64,000 bases of DNA from Mermis nigrescens. Its lineage: Eukaryota; Nematoda; Enoplea; Mermithida; Mermithidae. A program made the position numbers and the translations under genes. The first letter of the stretch is position 1. Every line of letters starts with the position of its first letter. Location: NCBI GenBank assembly GCA_036768485.1, contig JAVLUZ010000224.1, positions 248,001 to 312,000 of the forward strand. Reading direction: 5' to 3'. Positions 11,700 to 23,381 of the stretch are shown in pieces. Below the pieces are notes generated by a model, which made no database searches, was not told the DNA's origin, and worked only from the letters and a program-made list of their open reading frames with translations.

Positions 11700-14160
11700 A
11701 AACATTTAGCATAAATAAGCAATATAGCCTAGCCCAGCTGTAACAAGTATCAAGAGAAGTGCATTAATAATTAGTTTGACTGGTCCGCTGAGTATGGAAT
11801 TCAGGCCAGAATTGAAGTTTTTCTGACTCTGATCAACAAAATGTTCTAAGGAATTATAGACTCCTGAAACTGCATTCTTTACATCACTAGCTGTTGAGAG
11901 AGCATCGTGTATTAAACTAGGGTCTAATGTTAGATGTATATTTGACGATACTGTTTAATTGATTTTCAAGTTAGCGATTTTCGGAAATGTAATAGTTTAA
12001 AGACGAAAGGTTCTACCGGAATTCGAGCTAGTCTATCATGAAAGACAGCGGGTGCACCGAAATCTAAAACAGCATGATCACCCTTCTACATTGAATTTAA
12101 AGGCAGTTTACTCACATGGGTTGGTCCACACTGTGTCACTGTCATCCATCTTAAGTCGTTACGATAAATTGGTATTAAACGATGGTTACAGTCTACTTTA
12201 GGTGACTACAGTATAAGATCAGGAGAACCTGGACTTGCAAAAAGCTCACTATTTACCAAAACTGGTTTAATGTTTCATTTAATTTATGATCTTAGTATTT
12301 GCGCATTTTCAACTTGTTTACAACACCAGGTAGTCAAAATTTCTGTGTAAGTTGTACAGTTATATCATTACGGTGTAATAAAGCACGAGCTCCTAACGTT
12401 GCATCGAAGTGCAGTAATTGCCAGACTAAATCTAAATATCGTTGTGCATTAATGCAGAATTAAGTTCACACAAAAGCGAGAAATTATTTTTATCATTATC
12501 AATTACTTGAAAGTCTAAGTAATTTAATTTAGCCTTCACGGGATCAGTTTTACTAGAAGGACTCTTATTAATCATATAATTGGTAACACCATAATATGTA
12601 CTATTTGTAAGAAATTCCAGAATTACGCGCCTTGGTGAGTAAGTAAATTTTAATATAAATAAATAAATAATAGTAAACCATCATAAGTTGCGACCGTACC
12701 TAATTCGAGCATAAAGTTCTCTACCTCCTTACAGACTGTACTGCAACACCACTGGTACTCAAATCCTAGAGAATTATTTGTCGACCAAATCCCCGAGGGC
12801 ATGCGAACCAGATTCTGATCATAAAATGCTTTTTTATCTGCAACTTTTTCGCAAAGATAACATGGAGAAACGCTTTCAATTTTGACCTTATCACTAATTA
12901 AACCTTTTGATCCAAAAACCGGTTTGGGGAATATTCGCCTCCGACATTTCGCCCCGACTTTACGCCCCCCGACATTTCGCCCCCGACATCGCGCCCCAGG
13001 TACGTTTCGCCCCCGAAACTTTCGCCCCAAACATTTCGCCTCTCGGATATTTCGTCCCCGAAACATTTCGCCCCTCGGATGTTTCGCCCCCAAGTGAACT
13101 GTACAATAAACGGGAGTGTGCATTATACATGGACAGCGTCAAAATTCGGGAGGACACAATGTCCTTTTTTCTTCTTTTCATTTTCAATCTTTTTTGAAAT
13201 AAACTAAGAAGAATTTTTATTTTTTTCCCTTTCCAATCTTGATGAGTTTTCAATATTTTCGTTTCTCATTTTTAGATTTCTTTAAACAGTTTTTAACCAT
13301 ATTTAAACATTTTAAGCATATCTTAAGCATATTGCTGCTTCATTTTTTATTGTCAACAAGGAAAACCAGAATTGTCAAATAAAAACAATGCTTTTAATTG
13401 TGAAGTAAAACGAAAACACTAAGATGAACAATGTTGTCGAATAAAAACGTGAACAATCTGAAATTAAAACTCAAATGGCATGAGTGTCATCCGCCGTTCG
13501 TTTGGAGAATACATAAATATAGTTTTCGTAGACTAGCTTCCTTTTCCTAAATTATAATTAGGTACATAAAAAATATGCTTACGAAGGTCAAGCGAATTCC
13601 TGGGAATGTAATGGCAAATAAAAAAATTAGGGCAAATAAAATTGCAGAGACAAGTTGATTGGTACAGTATAACGAGATATTTATTGGGGGCGAAACATCC
13701 GAACATCCGAGGGGCAAAATGTTTGAAGGCGAAACATCCGAAGGGCGAAATGTCTGGGAGCGAAAGTTCCGGGGGCGAAACATACCTGGGGGCGAAATGT
13801 CGGGGCTAAATGTTGGGGGCGAAAAGTCGGTGGCGAATCTTCCGGATGCCAAAAAACCAACATTTGTACTTACCTGACGCTTTCGTATCATGCATTTATA
13901 AGCATCAAAAGTAATAGGCTTGTCTAAAGGTACAAAAACATTTAATTTTAATCTTTGTGGGCGTTATTTAAGTTTTTGGGCCAAATACATACATGAAATT
14001 TTTCGTGGAATTTCTAGGGCATGATCACTTTTGGAAGTCCCACAAATTTTGGAACCCATCCGCTCTAGATATGCATGCAAGTGTAAAAACACTTAGCAAC
14101 AAAATCCATTTTAGGATCAACTGAGGCACAATAAATGGACGAGTATTATCATTATTATTC
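11700..14160 (-). pseudogene. Second envelope-like glycoprotein, decayed and split
   Basis: This is a diverged relative of the glycoprotein at 2.4-4.7 kb. The homologous stretch runs on the minus strand from about 14,160 (hydrophobic leader ending in SRADGF) through 13,860, is interrupted by a 0.93-kb fold-back transposon, and resumes at 12,912 down to about 11,700. Matching landmarks include the Cys-Cys-x3-Cys block followed by GTVATYDG (about 12,680-12,760), and a C-terminal stretch with the same heptad-like spacing before the membrane segment (about 11,700-11,950). Stops and frameshifts are frequent, so it cannot be expressed. Unlike the first copy, it is followed by non-coding sequence, a polypurine tract and an LTR, with no protease visible. 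Thus in this relative the envelope sits at the 3' end. Confidence 0.65.
12922..13848. mobile_element. Fold-back transposon with tandem-repeat arms
   Basis: Two arms (12,922-13,106 and 13,661-13,848) are inverted copies of each other, about 185 bp each, enclosing about 555 bp without a gene. The arms are built of short degenerate units of the form CATTTCGCCCCCGA, repeated about ten times. Beyond the tandem units the arms also match to a conserved ACTGTAC. Flanks are CCAAAAACC (12,913-12,921) and CCAAAAAACC (13,849-13,858), consistent with a 9-10 bp target duplication. It interrupts the envelope relic. Long tandem-repeat arms and a 9-bp duplication recall Foldback/Mutator-type elements; the class is inference. 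Confidence 0.8.
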
Positions 14161-14302
14161 ATCATCAGTGTCTTTTTCCTCGCAACTGTCTTTTCCTGAA
14201 AGAGAGAAGAATTGCCAGTTTGAACATTGCTGCTAAAAAACGTTTGAGCAATGCCCGATGGCTTTAGGCCCGTCGCCGTGAGGCGTTCGCATGTTTTCCG
14301 TA

Positions 14303-14578
14303 CATAGCTGCTGGCTGCAAGAAAATTCTGGAGGGGGTGCAATATTTTTTGAACGTCACAAAAAATGGCTTTAAAAATAGTGGTATGGCAAAAAAACACC
14401 CTTTTTCGACGTTTCTCATCGAGCACTATCCATTGACATCAAAAAATTGCGAAAAAAGGGAAAAATTTTTCAAAAAATTGAATTCTGGGGGGGTAATTTG
14501 ATTTCTGGGGGAGGGTATTTTGATTTCTCGGGGTTGGGGTTGCATGCCCCCTTACGTCCCTCCCCACGCCCAGGTGTG
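14303..14578 (+). mobile_element. hAT-like MITE, family A
   Basis: Starts CATAGCTGCTGGCTGC (diverged terminus), ends CCCAGGTGTG. Flanks TTTCCGTA and CTTACGTA match at 6 of 8. It lies between the envelope relic and the Asn-rich relic. Confidence 0.8.
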
Positions 14579-14874
14579 CTTACGTAGGTTGTCCATCAAG
14601 TTGTTTAGTCGCATGCTTAGTCGGTCCCATTCCTTATACTCGCTGACGGGCGTAAAGGTGATTGACCTGGTGTTTGATCAAGTCGATTGTAGATGGCGAT
14701 TTTTCTGGTGTCACTAAATCGAGCTGTGGGCGACCGTGGAGGCACTAATTTCGTTTGATCCCACCTTTCCCCAATTAGAGTCAGTGGGTAGCTCTGTCGG
14801 GTTTACGGTTTTTGCGCCGCCGCCCTGAAATATCAGTATGCATTGAGCGCTGCGGTAAGGTATTTACGTCATAA

Positions 14875-15330
14875 CTATAAGACAGGTGTGAACCAGTAAT
14901 TAAGGTTCACCTCGGCCTGTATGCCTAACAGTGGTGAAAAATGTACTCCACAATGCTCATCTGAATCTAATGAGCGATGAAAATTTTCAGTATAGAATGG
15001 TTGCGTTCTGTATTGATGTACAGGTGAAAAATTATTATTCATATTATTACTGTTTCTGTCATTATTTGATTGCTCCATGTTTTGGGAAAAACGATTATTT
15101 ATGATAAGGCCCATTTATATCATTTTGACAATTATTGTGTAGCGATTACGTCTATCCGAGCTAACATAGTTGATATTTGGAACAAATTCGCGATCCATAT
15201 GATTAGTATTTGTACAATGACGCTTATTATTGTCAAATAAGATTCGTAGTTTAGGTGCGTCCGCTAATTTTCGCACATCATTATTCACCGATCAATACGC
15301 TGATTCGCCGCATATTCAGCTGATCTGATT
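14875..15330 (-). pseudogene. Asn-rich gag-like relic
   Basis: The minus strand carries a 79-codon frame (14,875-15,114) rich in Asn, Gln and Ser. The same frame is open upstream for about 65 more codons beyond one stop, and a further piece continues after a frameshift near 15,290. Basic and Asn-rich composition and position upstream of the envelope relic suggest a gag C-terminus with pol deleted between. No zinc knuckle is seen. It may be unrelated. Confidence 0.3.
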
Positions 15331-15339
15331 GCTCGCTCT

Positions 15340-16190
15340 AATTAGCTAATCACCTATTAATTCTAATACTTACTTTTGCATTCAATCGATTCCAAAACTA
15401 ACAGCTCAATATGCCGATTGTCAATTATTTACCTAACTTCACTAATTCGACTGCTGATTCGACGTCAACGGTCATACTGACTTATTCGCTAATTTAGACG
15501 TTAACGAAGTTAACATGAGACTGGAGAATTTGAGAAAACGATCGCAATACCCTATTGTGCAAGTAAGTGGTTAAAGGTTTGGCATTTGATCAGCCTAGGG
15601 CTTTGAGAGTTTTATTATGATTTCTTCCGTGCGCTTTTCCTTCATGTTTTTCCTTTCCGCCTGATCCTGAAGTCTTTTGTTTCATCATACATGCACATAG
15701 GGGGTGAGGGGGTATCACCGTGAGGGTTTATCACCCACCGGCTGAAGGGTCAGCCACACAGGTAAATACTGTTTGGCGATTTTTTGCTGATGGAACATTT
15801 TTCGAATCATTCTTGAAGTCAAAAGCAGTAAAAATGCCAAATTTTTCCAGATTTCTTATTTACTTTATACTCAAAAAACGCCCTAAATGAATCACTCTCT
15901 TTATTTTTTGGTGTTAAAAATGATATAATGCAATCAAAATGACTAAAAAATGCTTTAGGAATGCGATATTACCACGAAAAACTACGTTTTATAGGCTATT
16001 TCGACCATTTTGATCGTTTAAGCCAGGCTCACACGAGTGCAGTCAATTGCATTGCTACCAAATGCTGCCATCAGGTGCAACTGCCGCTTGGAACGTGCTG
16101 AAAACATGCAGAATTAATTCTTAGGCGCTAGCTGCGTTCTAAGCAGTATATTATTTTTTGAAATTGAAGCGCAAACGCATTTGAATAGAA
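15340..16190. other. No gene seen
   Basis: Unique-looking sequence with no long frame, no MITE terminus and no strong internal repeat. The 5' LTR of the second retroelement would be expected here or beyond, but I could not delimit it. Confidence 0.4.
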
Positions 16191-16194
16191 TATT

Positions 16195-16475
16195 ACTAGC
16201 AAGAAAAAATGCTCTATGGAACAAAAAAAGTAGAATATACTTGGAACAAAGAATTATCAAGGACGTAAAAGGAGGGGACTAGAAAAAGCTCCTATCTACA
16301 AATGTCACAAAATTTGCTAAAACTCAGAAATTTTCTAAACAAAGAAAAAATGAAAGTAAGTAAATCAAAGAAAAAACCTACCTGTGCCTAAAACTGCAAG
16401 ATCTGCTAAAAATCAGACTTTTTCTAAGCAACGCAAAAATCGAAGTATATTCTGCGGCCTGCAGAAGAAAGCAGC
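16195..16475 (+). repeat. Dispersed repeat family F, copy 1
   Basis: Landmarks in order are AAGAAAAAATGCTC, GGAACAAAAAAAGTAGAATATACTTG, AGGACGTAAAAGGAGGGGACTAG and CGCAAAAATCGAAGTATATTC followed by TGCGGCCTGCAG. Other copies lie near 17.2, 49.3, 49.8 and 51.0 kb. No coding potential; family type unknown. Confidence 0.65.
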
Positions 16476-16545
16476 ATCCTGTCGAACAAAGATAAAACAT
16501 TGGGCTAGATAACTGAACCACTCACTCTGCAAAAGCAGATATCGC

Positions 16546-16678
16546 CATAGCTGAGCAGCGCCATGTTGCAATATTTTTCTGGGTCAAAAAATAGTAATTA
16601 TGGTATGTTGGAAAAACGGCAATTTTCGACGTTTCTGATTGAACACTGGTGCATACCCTAACCTCCCATGCCTAATGG
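16546..16678 (+). mobile_element. hAT-like MITE, family A, internally deleted
   Basis: Starts CATAGCTGAGCAGCGCC and keeps the TTTTCGACGTTTCTGATTGAACACT core. It jumps to the right end near 16,650, losing about half the element. Confidence 0.7.
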
Positions 16679-16927
16679 TTATCAGTTTACATGGGCAGGA
16701 ATGAAATCCGGGTGGTCTGGTGGGATTAAACGCCAGAAGAGTACTGAATGGACGCATGCATTATATAGAAATCACAGTCTTTCGTTGCGGTATCGCAAAT
16801 AATCATAGGATATAACTTTTTGTAATATTTATCTAGCCACAATATCGAATAAATTAACGTTGCAAGTGATTAGCAAAAACGCAGATTTGAGATTTATTTT
16901 ATAAGCTTTATATTAAGCATTGGACAC

Positions 16928-17187
16928 CATACCTAGACGTAGGGGGTTTGGGGAGTATGCACCCCAAGGCAAAATACCCAACAAGAAAACGCAAATACCC
17001 AACAATACCTCCAGAATTCAATTTTTTAAATCTTTCTGCTCTTTTTGGGTTTTTTTGGTAGGTACCAATAGATAGAGCTCGACAAGAAACGTTCAAAAAT
17101 GGTGTTTTCTTCGCCATAGCACTATTTTTAAGGCCAATATTCCAATTTGAAAACCCCCCTCAGAATTTTGGAACCGCCCACTGTATG
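16928..17187 (-). mobile_element. hAT-like MITE, family A
   Basis: A near full-length copy in reverse orientation, from CATACCTAGACG to CCCACTGTATG. Flanks TTGGACAC and GTGGACAA are partly matching. Confidence 0.82.
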
Positions 17188-17214
17188 GTGGACAATATGA
17201 GAAGGTTCACCTAT

Positions 17215-17300
17215 TTTTTCAGAGGCCGCAGAATATACTTCGATTTTTGCGTTCCGATAAAGTTGACTGCCCGCAGCAATGCACTGGCTAATGGACCTAA
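17215..17300 (-). repeat. Family F fragment, inverted
   Basis: Contains AGGCCGCAGAATATACTTCG and the following ATTTTTGCGTT, the reverse complement of the right part of the copy at 16.2-16.5 kb. The two are about 0.75 kb apart in opposite orientation. Confidence 0.6.
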
Positions 17301-17439
17301 GAAACACGCATTTCAATGTAAAATGCATGCGTCGTACAAGTGGACATTTCTTTACAGTTGGGTAGATGCGTAGCAAACGGGGCGCAATGATTTTCGCCCA
17401 ATCGCTATGATTGAAGATAGTTAAATAAATATACATATG

Positions 17440-18640
17440 TGGAAAATTTCTTGCATGTTATTGCGTGCTTGTTTGAGTAAATTTTAAAAATGATATTTAT
17501 CACATTGCGTGTATGAATAATGTGTTGGTAAGCACTAACGTAGTAGGTACGACAAGGTAGGTACTGGATGTAGGATTTTCACCCTAACTTTTACAAAACC
17601 ACCAAAAACATGTCAAAAATTTGCTCTTTTCACAAAAACGCGTTTTGTACGCTTTTGTGAGGTCTCTACTTTTATCTAAACATATTCTATTTCACGTAAC
17701 CTTTAATGTCGTAAGGATAAATTAACATTGGTTTAAACCACTTTACTGAACTGTTGAGTTAAACATACGCGCCAAAATTGCGTATCGAATTTGGTTTCAG
17801 GTTCATTTACAGACTTGAGAATCATGTCCCTGACTCATAACCGGAGAAGCTGGCAGAAAGAAGCAAGACAGAAAACTGTTTAAAGCACCCCATTCTTGAC
17901 TTTACACTCGCTTAATATTGGTTTAGACATACGCGATTCGCTATAACATACACCCCATATAAGGCACTTTATTTTTATCCTATTGGACCTATCCTGACTT
18001 CTGAAAGGAGAAAGTGGCGAACAAAACCCAAACAAAGACATATTTTCCATCATTCAGAACATTGTAAACTTTAAAAATCCGTACCGTATTCCCCATTGAG
18101 TAAAAAGAAATTCGGTTTGGTACCGTTTGTAGCGTTGGAGTCGTAGTACGTTTCTATGTGCAAAAATTTTGTTGCAAAAATTATTTGATATGATTTACCA
18201 ATCAAAATTGGGGAAAAAACGTGTTTTTTTGGCCCATTTTTCACGTCTGATTTCGAACTTTACACCCCAATAAATAACTCAATTTTGCGTTTTTTTGAAC
18301 GCAGTTTGCTGCGATGTGTAGCCCCCAGTAGCTGCTTGATTACTGTTATACTCATTTTAGCCCGACTTATAAGTGGAAAAAGCTGGCAGAGAATTCTCAG
18401 TTAAAATCTGTTTTTTACACTATCGACTAGAGTGTAAACTTTAAACCCCAGGACCTAACTCCTATTGAGTGTAGAAAAGTCTGCTTGTAAGCAGATTGTA
18501 GCCCTTGATCCGCTCTACATTTCTGTTGCAAAACATTTTTAAAAACTCATAACCGGAGTTAGTATCAGACATAAACAAGTTGAAAACTCGACCAAAATGT
18601 GCTTTTTCACCCCCAGATTTTCGCACTCTTTACACTCCCA
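17440..18640. repeat. Old repeat-like DNA with recurring TTTACACC motifs
   Basis: No ORF. Short motifs such as TTTACACCCC, AACTTTA and CATAACCGGAG recur every 150-250 bp, suggesting an ancient tandem or dispersed repeat. It is continuous with family G below. Confidence 0.35.
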
Positions 18641-19010
18641 TTCGATAACTAATGCGAATTTCAACAAACAAGAAAAAATCAATTTAGAGCATCCCTTCCT
18701 CTACACATCTGTGCCATTAATTTATTTGAGGAGTCAATACTGAGTTGTCCACATGCCGCCTAAAAAACCTCCCAAAAATTTATCCCATGTTATAACGTTA
18801 CACAAAAACTTTACACCTGCTTTACACAGCCAGTTTTGAGTTTCAAGAAAAACAAAAAAGACGGGCAGCGAATTTTTTATTATCTATCTTTTGAAAAAAT
18901 CGCACCTTATAGATGTGTCCTGCTATAGCTGTAGGGGGCGTGCATGGGTGTTAGGGTACCCAAGTATATTATAGGCACGCGCTAACGCGCTACCTATGAT
19001 ACTCGAACAC
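18640..19010 (+). repeat. Dispersed repeat family G, copy 1, with palindromic end
   Basis: Aligns with 51,830-52,060. Shared landmarks: a TTTTTTA-CATCTATC segment, GCACCTT-TAG-TGTGTC, a G-run, ATTATAGG-(loop)-CGCGCTACCTATGAT. The end forms a stem of about 8-10 bp (TAGG...CCTA). The family type is unknown. Confidence 0.55.
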
Positions 19011-19379
19011 ATGAAAATTTTGAATTTCGATTGTTGACTTCGGCCATTCATTCAGTTGGGCTTCTGACCCCACGAGGACGATTATTCATCGCTCAGCTAA
19101 TTGACGTTTAAAATTATTTGAACGTTTTAAATTTCATTATCAGAAGACTTTGTTAACTCAAGAGCATTCAGAAATATCGGATATTTTGTCTTTCAAGGTT
19201 GGTAGCATGCATGTGACACGTGTATGCAATGCGCACGTACACGTGTGCAAAAAACGAGCGTCGACCTCATTGATATGCGTTCCCTGCAAGCAAAAGGTGA
19301 ATATTTGAAAGAATTGCGCTCGGTTGCAGGCATAAAAAAATGCACTCGGTCCATTCCGTCCGCTAAAATGCCTTGCAAC

Positions 19380-19652
19380 CATACGTGGGCAGCAAGAAAA
19401 TTCTGGGGGGGGGTCCAAGATTTTTTGAAGGTCAATAAATGGCCTTTAAAATGGTGGTATGGCGATAAAAACACCATTTTTCGACGTTTCTCATCAAGCA
19501 CTATCCATTGGCATCAAAAAATTGCGAAAAAAACGAAAAAAATTTCCAAAAATTGAATTCTGGGGGTCTTTTGATTTCTGGTGGGGGGGGGGGTTCTTTT
19601 GGTTTCTGGGGGGTCCAGACCCCCCCCCCAGACCCCCCCACGCCCATGTGTG
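19380..19652 (+). mobile_element. hAT-like MITE, family A, perfect TSD
   Basis: CATACGTGGGCAGC...CCCATGTGTG, flanked by identical CTTGCAAC octamers (19,372-19,379 and 19,653-19,660). Near-consensus and therefore recent. Several overlapping short frames here are read-through of the MITE. Confidence 0.94.
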
Positions 19653-19875
19653 CTTGCAACCAAAACGGCTGGTTGCATGCAGCTACAATGTCGTTCACAT
19701 AGGTGCAACCCGTTGCAACCGCTGCGACTCAGACGGTCCTGTCTGGATCAACTTGCAAGTTGCAGGTGATTGCAGTAGTGTGAAACGAGCTTAAACAGCA
19801 AAAAATCGTGAACGTCAAATTTACTGATTTGGATTTCTGGGATTCTATCACCCCTCCTGACTCTGACCTTGTTGT

Positions 19876-19962
19876 TTATTATAGTCTATTTCACGAAATC
19901 TTTCTTATGCCTACTCACTCAATGATCGAGATATATGCATGCAAAAGATTTCGTGAATCACC
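19876..19962. repeat. Short inverted repeat with family C termini
   Basis: TATAGTCTATTTCACGAAAT at the left and ATTTCGTGAATCACCCTAATAG at the right form an inverted pair about 45 bp apart. The motif matches the terminal repeats of the MITE at 25.8-26.0 kb. Confidence 0.5.
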
Positions 19963-20179
19963 CTAATAGTCTCTTTCATTTAAATAAAAGCTTTTTGAAA
20001 AAGTTTAAAATGACTGCAAAAGTATTTGAAATTAATAAGGCACACTATGCTGATATTCCACGATATCGAGTTGCAGTATGGTATCACTGTAGAGCGGCGA
20101 AATGTATGAGAGTTCTATGCCACTTTTGTAGGCTAATTCATGTGGATTGAATTAAGCTCTCTGATTAGTAAAGTACTAG

Positions 20180-20345
20180 GCTATGGTCCTGCGTTTTGCA
20201 TGCATAAGCGCTAAAATACCATACTACGTTATTACGCAGTTTTAGGTTGATTTTAAGCTTTTTGGAAAAAATTTTCAATTTTCATCCGTTTTTTGCCTTC
20301 TGCCTCATTTCCCCGAGAAAATTTCCTTTTTTCCCACTGTGGGGG
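20180..20345 (-). repeat. Dispersed repeat family D (reverse copy)
   Basis: The reverse complement carries the family D landmarks: a GGGAAAAT run, a CAAAAAACGGATGAAAAT-like segment, AATAACGTAGT, and ATTTTAGCGCTTAT. It matches 57.63-57.86 kb best. Confidence 0.6.
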
Positions 20346-20395
20346 TCTATACCACCAACTGCCCTACGTGCATGGCTGAGTATGAGCAGTGTGTA

Positions 20396-20599
20396 CAGTG
20401 GCGGATCCAGGATATTCCTAAGGGGGGCGGTACCCCTAAGGGGGGGGAGGGCGGAACCCTGACTTGGGCGGTAAAATTTGCCGTTTTAACTTTAACTCAA
20501 AAATCGCTAAAAATCACTCAAAAATCCTCAATTTTGCGCAATATTTTGGGTCAATGGGGAGGGCGTCCGCCCCTTGCCCCCCCCCTAAATCCGCCCCTG
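20396..20599 (+). mobile_element. hAT-like MITE, family B, perfect TSD
   Basis: Starts CAGTGGCGGATCCAGG and ends with its inverted form (AAATCCGCCCCTG). It is flanked by identical AGTGTGTA octamers (20,388-20,395 and 20,600-20,607). CAGTGGCGGATC-type ends with 8-bp duplications are typical of hAT elements in animals. Non-coding. Confidence 0.92.
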
Positions 20600-20607
20600 A
20601 GTGTGTA

Positions 20608-21394
20608 CTGTTTTTATTTAACCATTACGCAGCCTGATCTACTCAGCAAGAAGCATGAAAATCCCAGTTTAATCAAAAAGGGTAAAAAGTATAGAATCAT
20701 TAAAAAGGAGGAATAAAGCTAACATACGAGTAGCACAATGACGTTATTAATTTACGTTTTCAGACGAGTGCTTGCATTTTTACGAATCAATTCTTATCCT
20801 TTTCTGAGTCTAATTTTGCTTATTTTATTAAGAAATTATTCCTTATAATTGCCTAAATTCTAAATTGGCAGGGATTAAAAACAAAAATTTTATGAAACAG
20901 CGAAAACTTGAGGTCAATAGTATCTTGATGTTTTTTTTTGCGAAACTTGGTGTGCACCTTTGTACAGGTGGAGCATCGCATTTTATGGGTAAATCAGCTC
21001 AGTATGTCCCAAATTCGACATAAAATGCAGACTTCATTCCTAGAAGGACCATTACCACTTAGTTATACCCGAATAAACAATAGCTATATACTCTTATTAC
21101 GTTTTTATGTGACGAGAGCCGAATTTAAAATTATTTTAAATAAACCTGATGAATCTTACCAAGCAAGGCCATGTTTTGAATTCTTCATAGCTTCGAAAAT
21201 ATGGCATCCATTAATTTAATCCGGAAGCACATATGCGAAGTTTAAGATTTGACTCATTTCACAAGAATGTTCGATACACAAAAATTATTATTCTCCACTA
21301 AGATAGCCCTCCAGTTGTCAATCAAAAAATAAATCGGATGTCAAATGCAGGATTTCATCTATAAATCGGTTGTCACCAGATATGCACGTGGGTG
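20608..21394. other. No gene seen
   Basis: A 93-codon plus-strand frame (20,938-21,219) has no motif, signal peptide or splice context that I recognise. The rest is AT-rich. Confidence 0.4.
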
Positions 21395-21640
21395 GTTTGG
21401 GGGTGAAACCCCTAAATGGGAAAATGGAAAATTTCATGTTGAAAATGGGGAAAAATGAAGGCCAAAAATAAATGAAAATTGAAAATTTACTTCTAAAAGT
21501 GCTCGAAAATGACCAGAAACTGTGGAATAACGTAGTTTTAATGTTATTTTAACATGTATACCGGTTTTTGAGGTCATTTTGGGTCAAAAAAGCTTAATTT
21601 CTGATCCCCACCCATATTGGGTGGGTATTACTGCAGCGCG
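21395..21640 (+). repeat. Dispersed repeat family D
   Basis: Shares AAATGGGAAAATGGAAAATTT, AAAAATGA...GAAAATT, AACTGTGGAATAACGTAGTTTTA, and GGTTTTTGAGGTCATTTTGGG (shortened here) with 57,625-57,860. Classification unknown. Confidence 0.7.
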
Positions 21641-22254
21641 TCTCCACCTTCAGAAAGATGTAACCTCGAACATTCTGCAAAAGTGATCGATTAGAGTCAT
21701 ATTTGATACGATAGGTCGAATATGATAAGCGTTTTCAAAAAAGGCGTGTATCTAATTATATGCGCAGATTTATGCAATTTTAATACAAATTTTAAATTGT
21801 GCATGACCAATTGAGATATGGTTTGATTAGCTGATTAGGTATTATAATAAAAACGCGGGTATTATTTTAAATTTGAATTTTTTAATTTTTAATTTTTTAG
21901 AGATTTTTTCTAATTTTGATGTCTTTCATAATTGCGCATTACTAATGTCTCAGGCTTAGGCTTAGTTATGTTCATTCACAATGGTGTCAGCGCATGGGCT
22001 GAGCCTCGAGTGGAGCAATTTTTGCCCCATTTATGCTTTAGGCTTAGCCCATGTCTGACACCATTCTGAATTCTCAAGCAATCCTAGAAACTTCGCTGAT
22101 ACTCAACCAAATAAAATATATCCTAAATGCCTTAGAAATACTGGAGCTAACACAAAGTGACAGAGATTTAACAAATAATGATTGATCAACAAGTCGCTAA
22201 CTTTCGAAAATATCTAGTCGCAGATTGGAAAAGTGGGAAATTCCCAGAGCAACA

Positions 22255-22440
22255 TAAAGACCAAAAATTGGTAAGAATCAAAATTTTTTGCAAAAGTGCT
22301 TGAAAATGATCGGACACAGTAGTTTTTCCGTTATTTTATTATTTATTGAATTTTTAGGGTCCTTTTAGCTCAAATAAGTGTCTGACTCCTTCTCAGACGT
22401 GTTGAACTCCCCCATCCCTAAAACTGGCCACGCTGCGCAT
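22255..22440 (+). repeat. Dispersed repeat family D, diverged
   Basis: Has AAAAGTGCTTGAAAATGA, a GTAGTTTT segment, and a right end CTGGCCACGCTG similar to CGGCCATGCTG at 57.85 kb. An older copy. Confidence 0.5.
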
Positions 22441-22787
22441 GACTTTAAATCATTCTGCGTGTCAGTCAATTGCAGAATACTGCTCGTTTATGTTCAAATA
22501 ATTTGGGGGTGTGCTTATCAGTTTGTTTACAGATATAGAGGGAGTTATGGTCTAGACATTCAAACCGGTATGGTCGGAGAATCGGGAGGATGAGGAAATC
22601 GATACGTAAACAGCGAATCTTCTTATACTATTCGTTTTCTAAGAAAACCCCGCGTTTACATACGGTCAGTGTAGCCGGTCAAAACCGACAATATTTCATA
22701 TAGCGCATTTGTAGCTTGTATTCAATAAAACTCGAAAGTTTTCGCCATTATATTTGCCTGTCTTGTTTAGGAGGTATGGCCCATCAC

Positions 22788-23019
22788 CAAACGTGAGCAG
22801 AGAGAATATTCTGGGAAGGAAGTGCAAGATTTTCCAAAGGTCAAAAAATTGCCTTGAAAATGGTGGTATGGCGAAAAAAAACACCATTTTTCGACGTTTC
22901 TCATCCATTGGCATCAAAAAATTGCAAAAAAACGAAAAAAATTTCCCGAATTGAATTCTGAGGGGGTATTTCGATTGGGGGAGGAGTATTTTAGTTTCTC
23001 GGGCCCACGCACAGGTGTG
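22788..23019 (+). mobile_element. hAT-like MITE, family A
   Basis: CAAACGTGAGCAG...ACAGGTGTG with flanks CCCATCAC (22,780-22,787) and CCCACCAC (23,020-23,027), 7 of 8 matching. The right G-rich part is shortened. Confidence 0.88.
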
Positions 23020-23381
23020 CCCACCACCCGAATGGCAAGAGGATGAACCTACAGGAGGATGTGAAGTTTGTATAGGTAAAAAGAAATGTGCTTAATACAT
23101 TTCGTATGTGACTTTATTCGAATTTTATTTGATTATATTTTAATTTTGTTGGTCGTCGTAGCTACATTGAGTATTCAAAGTTGCATTGTATGTAGTATAG
23201 TCTGTATTTCACTTCAAACACTTCTATTAATGAGCTTCAATCAAACCAGAGCTATTTATTGTCTTCATTAATACACTCTTTTACTTTCGTGCCAAGATAT
23301 TCAGCTGAACCAAGCGAACTTTCAAAAATGGTCTATTTGAAGAACAACAGGCATTATTTACTTAATTTAAATTAAAAAACT

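Noticed and set aside
12650..13253. 157-codon frame rich in Arg-Gly-Arg-Asn repeats
   Set aside because: Its first half is the tandem arm of the fold-back element, joined by chance to part of the envelope relic.
19193..19794. Cluster of overlapping 60-110 codon frames on both strands
   Set aside because: They track a family A MITE, which lacks stops in several frames; the same peptides recur at every MITE copy.
20938..21219. 93-codon plus-strand frame as a gene
   Set aside because: No motif, no splice context, composition same as surroundings.
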